Shown piece by piece: positions 11,270-23,200 of a stretch of 64,000 nucleotides of DNA. The notes below the pieces were generated by a model. It was not told where the DNA came from. It was given only the letters and a program-made list of their open reading frames with translations, and did no database searches. A program made the translations under genes and the position numbers. Every line of letters starts with the position of its first letter. The first letter of the stretch is position 1. The DNA lies in contig NC_092335.1 in assembly GCF_046630445.1 (NCBI RefSeq), positions 312,342,501-312,406,500 on the forward strand, in the 5' to 3' direction. Source of the stretch: Rutidosis leptorrhynchoides (Eukaryota; Streptophyta; Magnoliopsida; Asterales; Asteraceae).

Positions 11270-11656
11270 TACATGTAAATAATTATATATTATAATTGTG
11301 AATATTAACAAGCTATTAAATGTTATATCTTGAGTTTGTTTATTTCAATATATGTAAGTACATGATAAAATATAATTATTATAACCTTTGTTACCATTAA
11401 CATAAATATTAATACTAATCATAATAATAATTTTTGTATTATAAATGTTATTATTTTAATAAATTTTATACATAGATATAAAAGTTGATACATTAATATT
11501 ATTATTAGACGTTATTATTATTAATATTATTAGTATTACTATTAACTTATTTAATTATTAATTATTAATTATTAGAAACATTGATATTATTATCATTATT
11601 ATAAAATCTATATAATTGTTGTTAGTATCAATACATGGACATATTTAATCAGTTAT

Positions 11657-11708
<52 letters not shown>

Positions 11709-13278
11709 GCAAAATACAGTTAAGTTTATAATCAAATACATATACAGATTTATAGTTATATAAAAACAGTTTATATATTATATTTTTTATATATACGTAA
11801 TTAATTATAGGATCCAAATCAGATTCAATTTGTCAAACCAACTGTAGATGATTGATTGAAAGTACCAATTAATTCACAATATGAACAAATTCTGTTAGCA
11901 ATTGCTTTCAGCTTTTTATTTTTTTTTTCCTTCTTTTCTGTCCTTCTTTGTCTGTAAATGGATGACGACACCATAACTTTTCTTTATAGCAGTCGATGAA
12001 CTCAAGAAAAAAAATACAATTCATTTTTGTTACTGCAACTCGCTTCCCGTATCTAATTTAGATTATCACAAAACCACAACCTTTCTAACAAAACCCATAT
12101 CATCACCTTCACCGAACCTTCATCTTTCTGCACATGAATCCGCCATCTTCACTACCTCTTTAATCATCAGATGCAAATTAGTTCGTTTTTGCTCATCTCT
12201 TCATTAGAACCGCCACTCCAAGAACCCAAGCCAAACTTCTGTCGAGTTATTGATGCTACTATGTACGTTCCATTCGAAAACCACCTATTCCATTTCCTGT
12301 TCTTAATTATGACCCAATTATAACTCAAAACACCACACAAACCCATCGACTACTACCTCTATTCACTTATGTTCTTTCAGTCGACACACAAACATATCCA
12401 AGGAGTGCTGCTATTCGCCGTTTCTACAAGGATAAAAAAAATACAATTTACAAATGATAAAGAATGATGAGCAATAATGATAAAATAGTGAAAAAGGTTA
12501 CAAGTGCCCTTTCTTTATTTTTTTCTTTAGTCGACATATATCCCCACTCATCATATTGTTTAGGTAGTGGTAGCAATATTATAATGGATGGTTCAAATAA
12601 ATTAGTTAAAGTACCCAAATATTTGAACAAGTCATGAGTATTACGCGGTATTAGGAGGGATAAAGTAATAATAAAAGATGATGACATGATGATAATGTTT
12701 GGATTATGGTTATGATGATAGAGCATGTTAAATGATGATTATGTACGCGATTAAGATGATGATGGGGTTGTGAAATGATGATAAAATAAGTATGGTGATA
12801 TATGACGGTCACGTTGATGATTGTGATCGACAACAAGATGATGAAGTTATGCTTATGATAATTAGGATGATCACGGTGGCATGAGGATGATGATGATGAT
12901 GATGATTACGTATGATCATGGAGTTAGAATGATTCGAAAATTTTTATGACCGAATGATAGATAATGCATTATGATAAAGATATGATGATGATGACATTCG
13001 ATATGAAAATGATGGTGACGAAAGGATAGCGAGGAAGACGATGATTAGTGCATATGGTATGGATGAAGGCTGCGTACCATTTCTGTTTCAAATCCCCTTT
13101 ACGTCATTTTTTTTTCTAAATCAAAAGCTGAACCAAATTGTTTATATATACAACGGGCCACGAATTCAGTTGTTGGGCCGTAAATTAGTTGGGCAAGATA
13201 AGGAAGCTGGGTCGGGTGATGAAGACGGGTTAAATAGACGTGGGGGAGTATTTAATCAGAAAATAAAAGTTGGAAGGA

Positions 13279-13353
13279 TGGTCTAGGGGTGTTAGTAGCT
13301 AAACGAGAGGTCGGGAGTTCAATCCCTGGCGTGAGCATAGGAGTCTTTTTTTT
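13279..13353 (+). other. tRNA-like Pol III cassette in LTR D (5' copy)
   Basis: An A-box-like TGGTCTAGGGG at 13279-13289, a B-box-like GAGTTCAATCC at 13315-13325, and a T run at 13345-13353 lie within ~75 bp, the spacing of a tRNA gene or SINE head. A microsatellite of ATT follows. The 3' LTR copy is at 21637-21711. No cloverleaf that I trust can be drawn, so this is a tRNA-derived relic rather than a tRNA. Confidence 0.5.
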
Positions 13354-14843
13354 AAGGCTTATCAAATTGAGGTAGTTTTTCTAATATTATTATTATTATT
13401 ATTATTATCATTAAATAAAAATATTATTATTAATAATATCATTATTATTATTAATATTATCAATTTTAATAAAATTATTATTATTATTATTATTATTAGA
13501 AAATCATTAATACCAAAAATTGCCTTTTTAAAACAGATAAATATTTTATACATAAAATTTACTTATTATATAAACTATACTTATATTAAAATTTCACATA
13601 ACTTTATATATATCAAACCTACTAAAAATTATTTATATAAATACGTACAAATAACAAATTATCGATTTTTAAATAAAACATTGAACAAGTATGTATATAA
13701 ATATATTAATATAACTACATAAATATTAACCATTTTGAATATATACACAAATTAAATATACATAAGATATAAATTAAGGATATAATGAATAAATTAGTTC
13801 AATTACAATTACATGTGTTTTAATATATATATATTACTGAAATAGGTTCGTGAATCCGAGGCCAACCCTACATTGTTCAATATAGTCATATGTATTTTTA
13901 CTACAAAATACATTAGGTGAGTTTCATTTGCCCTTTTTACTCTTTACGTTTTTGGGCTAAGAATACATGCAAATGCTTTATTAACTGTTTTACAATAAAT
14001 ATATGCGTGAGTTTCATTATTCCCTTTTTAAATGCCTTCGCAATATATATTTTTGGGACTGAGAATACATGCGCTGTTTTTATAACTGTTTTACGAAATA
14101 GACACAAGTAATCAAAACTACATTCTATGGTTGGATTATTAAACTGAATATGCCCCTTTTTAGTCTGGTAATCTAAGAATTAGGGAACAGACACCCTAAT
14201 TGACGCGAATCCTAAAGATAGATCTATCGGGCCCAACAAGCCCCATCCAAAGTATCGGATGCTTTAGTACTTCGAAATTTATATCATGTCCGAAGGAGGA
14301 TCCCGGAATGATGGGGATATTCTTATATGCATATTGTGAATGTCGTTTACCAGGTGTTCAATCCATATGAATGATTTTGTCTCCATGTGTGGGACGTATA
14401 TTTATGAGAAATGGAAATATGAAATCTTGTGGTCTATTAAGATGATGGAAATGATTATTTATGTTAAACTAATGAATTCACCAACCTTTTGGTTGACACT
14501 TGAAAGCATGTTTATTCTCAGGTATGAAAGAAATCTTCCGCTGTGCATTTTCTCATTTTAGAGATATTACTTGGAGTCGATCATGACATATTTCAAAAGA
14601 CGTTGCATTCGAGTCGTTGAGTTCATTAAGATTATTATTTAGTCAATTATAGTTGGATATATTATGAAATGGTATGCATGCCGTCAAGCTTCGATGAAAT
14701 GAAAGTTTGTCTTTTAAAAACGAATGCAATGTTTGTAAAATGTATCATATAGAGGTCAAGTACCTCGCGATGTAACCAACTGTTGTGAATCGTTTATAAT
14801 CGATATGGACTTCGTCCGGATGGATTAGGATGGGTCCTTTCAG

Positions 14844-14856
14844 TTGGTATTAGAGC
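14844..14856 (+). other. primer-binding site of element D
   Basis: TTGGTATTAGAGC follows the LTR end by one base and is one mismatch from the initiator-Met tRNA complement. Confidence 0.88.
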
Positions 14857-15245
14857 GGTGGTCTTAGCGAACTAGGTCTTGCATTAGTGAGTCTAACTGA
14901 TAGTCGTTAGGATGCATTAGTGAGTCTGGACTTCGACCGTGTCTGCATGTCAAAAGTTTTGCTTATCGTTTTTGTCAGAAATCGTCTGCTTATCATCCTT
15001 AGAAAATTACCTGCTCATTAATCTTAGTCTAGACACGTTTTACTGCATTGACTGCATGAATAGTGTATAGACAAAATTCATATCTTAGCGTATCTGTTAC
15101 TGTAGACTTTATCTGACACGTTTCCTTAATTTCCTCCGTAATCTACGGGATCTTCTGTACTATATAAGATATTCTATATAATTAGAATATTATTCGATAA
15201 CCGAAAATCATTTCATATCGAAAATCCTCTAACTGATCATAAGAG

Positions 15246-15821
15246 ATGGATCCTACACCTAGCTTGGATTCCATTAGTTCCGGATGCAATTTCGAGATGC
15301 GTATTGAAGTAGACTCCGAAGTAAATGAACCCGAAGTGTCTCCACCGTTTAGCTATTTTTTTTTCTGGAGGAGATATGGGTGAGTCCGATACTTACTCAC
15401 TCGATTGAGAAATGAAGAGGGCGAGCCCTACTGCGAACCAAACTTACCTCCTAACATTGGGGAAAACGATGTACTCACCGGCGAACCTATGCGCAACACT
15501 GTATTCAACCTTCTTGCTAAAGTTTTCCACCTCGAAGGTCGCATTACTGCAATCTCGGAAAATATTTAACCTCTACTTCCGAATACCAATCGAAGGGAAA
15601 TATTAGAAGAAGTTAGGGAACTTCGAATTGATAATCAAAATCTATCGAATCAGATGAGTGGATGGATATAAATGATAGAAGGTAGGATAGAAGCCCTGAC
15701 AAGAATGGTGCATGATCTACAAGCTATACTTACTACACCAATATCATCACCAACCTCAACACTAACAACACTTGTAGCACCGACAGCAACAGTACCACTG
15801 TCAGCAGCACCAGCAGCATAA
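15246..15821 (+). pseudogene. ORF1 of element D, broken; shared with E and C
   Basis: The ATG at 15246 opens a Ser/Glu-rich N-terminus (MDPTPSLDSISSG) that ends at TGA 15381-15383. Frameshifted continuation reads LTGEPMRNTVF, then EEVRELRIDNQNL and a low-complexity Thr/Ser/Ala/Pro tail ending near 15819. The same blocks occur in E (LTGEPIRNTIF, VIEEVNEFRA) and C (LTGEPVRNTIF, VIEEVNEFRA), in the same order and at the same distance from the PBS. The middle part has heptad-like leucines, suggesting a short coiled coil. I do not recognise the family. The position recalls a reduced gag, but there is no capsid motif or zinc knuckle. Confidence 0.6.
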
Positions 15822-16123
15822 CCATTACCAACAGCAACAACATCATCACACGTCTCAACCTCGCAATCTATACCTCAAGCATAATCATCGTTCTACGAAT
15901 CATTCTATATAAACTATCTTCGTCCTTCATGGAGATTATGTAATCTCTAATGTTTTAGAAATTAGGTACTCTAATTCTAGCTGTAAATCTGATGAGTTTA
16001 ATATCACATTGACTCATTAAATCCATGATTATGTCTGAAGAAAATATATATGTATATATGTTTTCATAGAGATCGTAATTAAAATTTTTATTGTACAAAC
16101 TGTTAATAGTGAAAATATTTTAA

Positions 16124-16140
16124 CGGGTAGGTAATACCCG
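16124..16140 (+). promoter_or_regulatory. palindromic internal copy of the PPT motif (element D)
   Basis: CGGGTAGGTAATACCCG has perfect 6-base arms and follows TTTTAA. It shares TAACGGGTAGGTA with the element's 3' PPT at 19207-19234. Confidence 0.72.
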
Positions 16141-16548
16141 AGAAATATTTAGATTTCGCATTAATAAGTTACACTGTACATTCTTCAAATCTGATTCAAC
16201 AGCCAGTTACTATCCTACATACATCCACAGATATACGTAACCGTTCACCACAGAATAATCATTTTCATTCAATTTTATATTTGGATTTTGATTTATCAGA
16301 ATTCAACAAGTGGCATAATGAAGAAAACATTGGACAAAATAAAATTTGTTAGAAACAAACAAATTAACTATGAGAAATTTTGTTAAGAATCCACGCTAAC
16401 TGTTCCTAGCTAATTGTTCCTAGCTAATGGATTACATTTTTATTTATCGCAGTTTATTTATCGCAATTTAATTATCGCAATTTTAGTTATCGTCATTTAA
16501 TTTCTGTTATTTATTTTACGCATTTTAAATATCGGGACACGTATACAA

Positions 16549-16830
16549 GGTTTTGACATATCATATCGACGCATTTATATATATTATTTGGAATAACCAT
16601 AGACACTCTATATGCAGTAATGAACGAGTTCTCTATACAGGGTTGAGGTTGATTCTACAATAATATATATAATTTGAGTTGTAATCGAGTCTGAGACATG
16701 TACACGGGTCACGATACGTATTAATTAATTCAAATATTACATATTAAGCTATATATGAATTATTGGACTATCGACTGTGGACTAATAACATTGGACAATT
16801 AAAATGAATTAAAATTTTGAATATAACATA
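16549..16830 (+). repeat. module shared between D's interior and B's LTR
   Basis: From GACATATCATATCGACGCAT through CTCTATATGCAGTAATGA and CAGGGTTGAGGTTGATTC this segment matches B's LTR at 6098-6390 and 28248-28640, and C's interior at 43845-44140. The same block thus sits in an LTR in one family and in the internal region in others. Confidence 0.8.
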
Positions 16831-17305
16831 TGAAACTAAATAATTCTTCAAGTTTGCCACTTGATTTCATTCTAAACCTCATTTGTATCTTGACGATTAC
16901 TATCTGCGTTCAAACCTTTCATGATTCTTGAAAAACATCTCAATCGAGAGGATGAATCAATCGCATTTCATCTACGAAAGAAAAGATTGATGCATATAGA
17001 GATGCACTTGAAAAACTCTCGGAAACTGAGTAAACGTTTAACACATAACTGTGCTAATTTCTTTATTGATTATTATTACCCAAGATAACTTTGCTGTTCT
17101 CCTTCAAAATAGCCAATTTTGTCACAGCTCCAGCAAGACAACTTCGACTTTTCGTACGAAACAACCTTATTATAACATTGATATATACGCGTGCTATTTT
17201 ATTGTTACCAGGGAACCTTTCATATTCCACCATATTACCATCAGCGTTTAATCATCTAAAAACACAGTTCTCCTGAAACCACCTCGGATTAATAACCGAT
17301 GATTA

Positions 17306-17552
17306 AGATATCATAGCATTAAATGCAGAGGAAACAGAAAAATGGTAGATGGTCTAAACGGCCAAAAGTTTAATGATAAAGAAAGGAGTGTTAGGAACGC
17401 TCAATAGAAAATTGGGTATTGAAAAAAAGATTGAGCTACCCATGAAGGAGACCAAGGACAAATACAAGGACCAAACTCTATATTCAAAGGATTCAGGTAA
17501 TTCTGGATCCGTTGAAATCTTTAGAGAATATCTTGCTCCGCAGTCATGTTAA
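17306..17552 (+). pseudogene. poly(A)-binding-protein-like fragment, copy 1 (element D)
   Basis: Translation gives LNAEETEKMVDGLNGQKF followed by NDKE, then after a frame change (between ~17404 and 17442) an MKETKDKYKDQ stretch and a YSKDSGNSGS..EIFREYLAP run ending at TAA 17550. Plant cytoplasmic PABPs have, from the end of RRM3 into RRM4, the order ALNGKKFDDKE, YVGKAQKK, an RFEQ..KE segment, LYVKNLDDS and LRELFSEFG. The order and spacing match, though identity is modest and there are stops. PABPs bind mRNA poly(A) tails. This is a decayed, intronless piece of about 80 codons, too short to be a functional RRM. A related piece is repeated 311 bp downstream. Confidence 0.6.
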
Positions 17553-17696
17553 AATCTTGCGGAAAATCTTTCTCCATCAACCATTGAACTTAGAAATTCC
17601 AAAAATATCATCATCAATATCTTCAATATTTCTGAGGATATTTTCATAAATATTCTCGTCCGAAATTATATACCTCCTCGTGCTTCTTGTGTATCA

Positions 17697-17894
17697 TTAT
17701 ATTGGAAACATTCAATAGAAAATTTAGTATCGAAAAGCAGATTATGCTAAACTATGAAGAAAGCCGTGGACAAATCACAAAGAATAAGTTTGACTTCAAA
17801 GAATCCAAATGATTCAATGACTGCTGAAGTCTTTAGCGAATATCTTGCTCCTTACTCTAAACCCTTGTGGACAATAGTTTCCATCATCCTCTGA
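17697..17894 (+). pseudogene. poly(A)-binding-protein-like fragment, copy 2 (element D)
   Basis: This is a partial duplicate of the preceding fragment, offset by ~311 bp: CAATAGAAAATTT at 17713 parallels CAATAGAAAATTG at 17402. From the ATG at 17754 it reads MKKAVDKSQRISLTSKNPND, then a VFSEYLAPYSKP segment, ending at TGA 17892. It is closer than copy 1 to the fragment in element E (38074 onward), which reads MKEAVDKSQRLNLPSKNPND. The family call depends mainly on that better-preserved E copy. Confidence 0.55.
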
Positions 17895-18353
17895 TCTTAG
17901 ATATTCAAAGATATTATCGTATCTTTCATTACAAATATCCTCCATATTTCTGAAGATATTTTCATAACTATTCGTATCTGAAACCATTAATCTCTTCGTG
18001 CTATCAGTGTTACATCATATAGAAACTGTTAGTTTCTATATTCTGTAAACTTTCGAATTTAAAATATGAATGTTTTTGAAGTAGTGTTGGTAACTGATTC
18101 ATGAGTTAGTATAATATAATGACACTTGATCAACGTGATTATATTACAGTAAGTCATGCTGAGTTTCTAAATGGAACATGATGATTCACAGATCATAACG
18201 TCATCATATGCTATGTTACACGACTCTTACGTTCTGTCTAATCTATAAACATATCAAGAACATATTTTTCTTGATAGTCCTATCTTTCCTTGAATTCTGG
18301 TAATTTGACAAGTCAAATTATGCTATTACCGTTTCTTTCTTAGGACATTAACG

Positions 18354-18449
18354 ATGTTCAATCTGAAACTTATATCTGCGAATTCTGGACCATTACAAGA
18401 GATGCCCAATCGCAAGAAGAAGAAACGAAGGGACAAAGCTCCGAAATAG
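18354..18449 (+). other. conserved 31-codon sense mini-ORF (D)
   Basis: It reads MFNLKLISANSGPLQ followed by a lysine-rich NRKKKKR segment. Element E has an equal-length ORF at 38674-38769 with the same start, stop and KKKKR block. Conservation of length in both elements is notable, but nearby DNA is also conserved, so coding status is unproven. Confidence 0.35.
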
Positions 18450-18574
18450 AAATTAGAGTATAAATCGCAGCAAATAGGAGGAGTATTAACTGGGGATGAC
18501 AATGATTATAGAAAAACAGAAGCAAGGACTTCGAAGTATAAGAGAAAATATAAAACCCAATGACAACACCGAAA

Positions 18575-18748
18575 TTAAAAACTGTGGATATCAGTGCGTA
18601 TAGCAATATAAAGACACGGAAGGATTATAAATATAATAATCCCTAGAGCATAGTAGAAATAAACAGATTCTTCTGGTGAGAGTTGGAAAAGAAGAATGAT
18701 CATTGCGATAGTCAGAATAAGAACAAGGATTAGAACCGGATTAAGCAT
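18575..18748 (-). other. conserved antisense membrane-peptide ORF (D, 57 aa)
   Basis: On the minus strand this reads MLNPVLILVLILTIAMIILL, then LSPEESVYFYYALG, then a second hydrophobic stretch with ILPCLYIAI. The predicted peptide has two membrane segments around a short loop. Element E encodes a homologue on the same strand at 38891-39118 (LPPEESIYFYYTLG and a VLPCLYIAI segment), ending at the same place, with many substitutions that keep the hydrophobic pattern. It lies between the PABP-like fragments and the 3' LTR, antisense to the element. Antisense ORFs before the 3' LTR are known in Tat-lineage Ty3 elements; I know of none with this sequence. Confidence 0.5.
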
Positions 18749-19206
18749 TATTATAATCTTTTGGATATATGAACTGAGAAAGAAGGTATAGAAGTGGTGG
18801 AAACTAATGGAACGGAAAAGGTAAATTTATAACGGAAATATCAGATAGGGTAATCAAGACAGATCACCGTATTTAATTATAGAGATCTTAATTTTCTTAT
18901 TCGCCGAAGAATCAAATCTTTTAGATTTCAAAAATTTTCTCTAAATCCCTTGAATTCCGGAATTCAACCAAGACAACGTCAAAAGCTAAGACGAACCTTA
19001 TTTTCTAAATTCAACCATGACTAGTCAAAAGTATGATGAAACTTATCTTTCTCATTTCACTATTTTGTGATCGCTTCATTCATGCTCTTCTAATAATCGA
19101 ATTGTTTTATCCATATTGCTCTATGATAATAAAACTCTAAATACCAACTCATATTCGTCATAAAAACACTTTTATTGTTAGTTATGACGACCTCACTCAA
19201 ATTTCA

Positions 19207-19234
19207 GGACGAAATTTCTTTAACGGGTAGGTAC
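19207..19234 (+). other. 3' end signature and PPT of element D
   Basis: GGACGAAATTTCTTTAACGG then GTAGGTAC abuts the LTR start TGTGAC. The same sequence precedes the 3' LTRs of B and E, defining the plus-strand priming site shared by autonomous and non-autonomous members. Confidence 0.85.
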
Positions 19235-19400
19235 TGTGACGACCCGAAAATTTCTGACCAAATTTAAACTTAATCTTTATATGATTTCGACACAATAAGC
19301 AAAGTCTGTAATATTGAGTCTCAAAGTCTTTGAACTATTATCATATATTAAATATTACTGTGACTATCCCAACGATTCACGAACCTTTAATCGTAAATAG

Positions 19401-19403
<3 letters not shown>

Positions 19404-19465
<62 letters not shown>

Positions 19466-19526
19466 CATACATATATATATACATATATATATATATACAT
19501 ACATATATATATACATATATATATAC

Positions 19527-19563
<37 letters not shown>
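19404..19563. repeat. (TA)n / (TACATA)n microsatellite
   Basis: Roughly 160 bp of alternating TA and CATA units, more than twice the length of the matching tract in the 5' LTR. Confidence 0.95.
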
Positions 19564-19569
<6 letters not shown>

Positions 19570-21636
19570 TACATGTAAATAATTATATATTATAATTGTG
19601 AATATTAACAAGCTATTAAATGTTATATCTTGAGTTTGTTTATTTCAATATATGTAAGTACATGATAAAATATAATTATTATAACCTTTGTTACCATTAA
19701 CATAAATATTAATACTAATCATAATAATAATTTCTGTATTATAAATGTTATTATTTTAATAAATTTTATACATAGATATAAAAGTTGATACATTTGATTT
19801 ATTATTACTATTATTATTAATATCATCATTATCATTATTATGAATAGTAGTAAAGTGATAATGTTAGTTATTATGATTAACATTAATATTATTATTAGAC
19901 GTTATTATTATTAATATTATTAGTATTACTATTAACTTATTTAATTATTAATTATTAATTATTAGAAACATTGATATTATTATCATTATTATAAATTCTA
20001 TATAATTGTTGTTAGTATCAATACATGGCCATATTTAATCAGTTATATATACATATACATATACATATGCAAAATACAGTTAAGTTTATAATCAAATACA
20101 TATACAGATTTATAGTTATATAAAAACAGTTTATATATTATATTTTTTATATATACGTAATTAATTATAGGATCCAAATCAGATTCAATTTGTCAAACCA
20201 ACTGTAGATGATTGATTGAAAGTACCAATTAATTCACAATACGAACAAATTCTGTTAGCAATTGCTTTCAGCTTTTTATTTTTTTTTTCCTTCTTTTCTG
20301 TCCTTGTTTGTCTGTAAACGGATGACGACACAATAACTTTTCTTTATAGCAGTCGATGAACTCAAGAAAAAAAAATACAATTCATTTTTGTTACTGCAAC
20401 TCGCTTCCCGTATCTAATTTAGATTATCACAAAACCACAACCTTTCTAACAAAACCCATATCATCACCTTCACCGAACCTTCATCTTTCTTCACATGAAT
20501 TCGCCATCTTCACTACCTCTTTAATCATCACATGCAAATTAGTTCATTTTTGCTCATCTCTTCATTAGAACCGCCACTCCAAGAACCCAAGCCAAACTTC
20601 TGTCGAGTTATTGATGCTACTATGTACGTTCCATTCGAAAACCACCTATTCCATTTCCTGTTCTTAATTATGACCCAATTATAACTCAAAACACCACACA
20701 AACCCATCGACTACTACCTCTATTCACTTCTGTTCTTTCAGTCGACACACAAACATATCCAAGGAGTGCTGCTATTCGCCGTTTCTACAAGGATAAAAAA
20801 AAAATACAATTTACAAATGATAAAGAATGATGAGCAATAATGATAAAATAGTGAAAAAGGTTACAAGTGCCCTTTCTTTATTTTTTTCTTTAGTCGACAT
20901 ATATCCCCACTCATCATATTGTTTAGGTAGTGGTAGCAATATTATAATGGATGGTTCAAATAAATTAGTTAAAGTACCCAAATATTTGAACAAGTCATGA
21001 GTATTACGCGGTATTAGGAGGGATAAAGTAATAATAAAAGATGATGACATGATGATAATGTTTGGATTATGGTTATGATGATAGAGCATGTTAAATGATG
21101 ATTATGTACGCGTTTAAGATGATGATGGGGTTGTGAAATGATGATAAAATAAGTATGGTGATATATGACGGTCACGTTGATGATTGTGATCGACAACAAG
21201 ATGATGAAGTTATGCTTATGATAATTAGGATGATCACGGTGGCATGAGGATGATGATGATGATTACGTATGATCATGGAGTTAGAATGATTCGAAAATTT
21301 TTATGACCGAATGATAGATAATGCATTATGATAAAGATATGATGATGATGACATTCGATATGAAAATGATGTTGATGAAAGGATAGCGAGGAAGAAGATG
21401 ATTAGTGCATATGGTATGGATGAAGGCTGCGTACCATTTCTGTTTCAAATCCCCTTTACGTCATTTTTTTTTTCTAAATCAAAAGCTGAACCAAATTGTT
21501 TATATATACAACGGGCCACGAATTCAGTTGTTGGGCCGTAAATTAGTTGGGCCGGATAAGGAAGCTGTGTCGGGTGATGAAGACGGGTTAAATAGACGTG
21601 GGGGAGTATTTAATCAGAAAATAAAAGTTGGAAGCA

Positions 21637-21711
21637 TGGTCTAGGGGTGTTAGTAGCTAATCGAGAGGTCGGGAGTTCAATCCCTGACGTGAGCATAGGA
21701 GTCTTTTTTTT
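21637..21711 (+). other. tRNA-like Pol III cassette in LTR D (3' copy)
   Basis: TGGTCTAGGGG at 21637-21647, GAGTTCAATCC at 21673-21683 and a T run at 21704-21711 match the copy at 13279. Only a few substitutions separate the two, as expected for LTR twins. Confidence 0.5.
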
Positions 21712-23200
21712 AAGGCTTATCAAATTGAGGTAGTTTTTCTAATATTATTATTATTATTATTATCATTAAATAAAAATATTATTCTTAACAGTATCATTAT
21801 TATTATTAATATTATCAATTTTAATAAAGTTATTATTATTATTATTATTATTATTAGAAAATCATTAATACCAAAAATTGCCTTTTTAAAACAGATAAAT
21901 ATTTTGTACATAAAATTTACTTATTATATAAACTATACTTATATTAAAATTTCACATAACTTTATATATATCAAACCTACTAAAAATTATTTATATAAAT
22001 ACGTACAAATAACAAACTATCGATTTTTAAATAAAATATTGAACAAGTATGTATATAAATATATTAATATAACTACATAAATATTAACCATTTTGAATAT
22101 ATACACAAATTAAATATACATAAGATATAAATTAAGGATATAATCAATAAATTAGTTCAATTACAATTACATGTGTTTTAATATATATATTACTGAAATA
22201 GGTTCGTGAATCCGAGGCCAACCCTGCATTGTTCAATATAGTCATATGTATTTTTACTACAAAATACATTAGGTGAGTTTCATTTGCCCTTTTTACTCTT
22301 TACATTTTTGGGCTGATAATACATGCAAATGCTTTATTAACTGTTTTACAATAAATATATGCGTGAGTTTCATTATTCCCTTTTAAAATGCTTTCGCAAT
22401 ATATATTTTTGGGACTGAGAATACATGCGCTGTTTTTATAACTGTTTTACGAAATAGACACAAGTAATCGAAACTACATTCTATGGTTGGATTATTAAAC
22501 TGAATATGCCCCTTTTTAGTCTGGTAATCTAAGAATTAGGGAACAGACACCCTAATTGACGCGAATCCTAAAGATAGATCTATCGGGCCCAACAAGCCCC
22601 ATCCAAAGTACCGGATGCTTTAGTACTTCGAAATTTATATCATGTCCGAAGGAGGATCCCGGAATGATGGGGATATTCTTATATGCATATTGTGAATGTC
22701 GGTTACCAGGTGTTCAATCCATATGAATGATTGTCTCCATGTGTGGGACGTATATTTATGAGAAACGGAAATATGAAATCTTGTGGTCTATTAAAATGAT
22801 GGAAATGATTATTTATGTTAACTAATGAATTCACCAACCTTTTGGTTGACACTTGAAAGCATGTTTATTCTCAGGTATGAAAGAAATCTTCCGCTGTGCA
22901 TTTGCTCATTTTGGAGATATTACTTGGATTCGATCATGACATATTTCAAAAGACGTTGCATTCGAGTCATTGAGTTCATTAAGATTATTATTTAGTCAAT
23001 TATAGTTGGATATATTATGAAATGGTATGCATGCCGTCAAGCTTCGATGAAATGAAAGTTTGTCTTTTAAAAACGAATGCAATGTTTGTAAAATGTATCA
23101 TATAGAGGTCATGTACCTCGCGATGTAACCAACTATTGCGAATCATTTATAATCGATATGGACTTCGTCCGGATGGATTAGGATGGGTCCTTTCATTCCC

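Larger units (their letters stand above)
11166..13856. other. inverted 12-nt pair in LTR D (5' copy)
   Basis: GATTCACGAACC at 11166-11177 and its exact reverse complement GGTTCGTGAATC at 13845-13856 bracket ~2.67 kb. The 3' LTR has the same perfect pair at 19374-19385 and 22201-22212. Confidence 0.85.
11027..14842 (+). repeat. 5' LTR of element D (3,816 bp)
   Basis: It is colinear with 19235-23195. Internal parts include a TA run (11197-11265), an ATACAT run (about 11657-11705), a GATGAT-rich stretch (12850-13000), a tRNA-like cassette (13279-13353) and ATT runs. The 3' LTR has a ~75-bp segment near 19795-19880 that is absent here and a longer TA run, which accounts for most of the 145-bp length difference. 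Confidence 0.93.
11027..23195 (+). mobile_element. element D: non-autonomous Ty3-type element inside B's pol
   Basis: LTRs at 11027-14842 and 19235-23195 start TGTGACGACCCG and end GGGTCCTTTCA. They are flanked by TTCCC at 11022-11026 and 23196-23200, a clean 5-bp target duplication. The 4.4-kb interior has a tRNA-Met PBS, a broken small ORF1, the palindromic PPT copy, two fragments resembling poly(A)-binding protein, a conserved antisense ORF, and a PPT that matches B's. No gag or pol remnant is seen, so it must have moved in trans if at all. Confidence 0.93.
19235..23195 (+). repeat. 3' LTR of element D (3,961 bp)
   Basis: It is colinear with the 5' LTR at 11027 and ends GGGTCCTTTCA before TTCCC. 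It has an expanded TA/TACATA tract (19404-19563), the tRNA-like cassette at 21637-21711, and the perfect inverted pair 19374-19385 / 22201-22212. Confidence 0.93.

Noticed and set aside
12448..12726. 92-aa minus-strand ORF duplicated at 20811-21089
   Set aside because: Both copies are the same position of the two D LTRs. The His/Ile-rich content follows GAT/ATG repeats.
13271..13353. A genuine tRNA gene in LTR D
   Set aside because: No acceptable anticodon arm or acceptor stem can be formed; only the promoter boxes and T run are tRNA-like.
17600..17700. A second F-box remnant (ISEDIFINIL) after the PABP-like fragment in D
   Set aside because: Only about ten residues look plausible, the E copy is not in a consistent frame, and it is too short to call.
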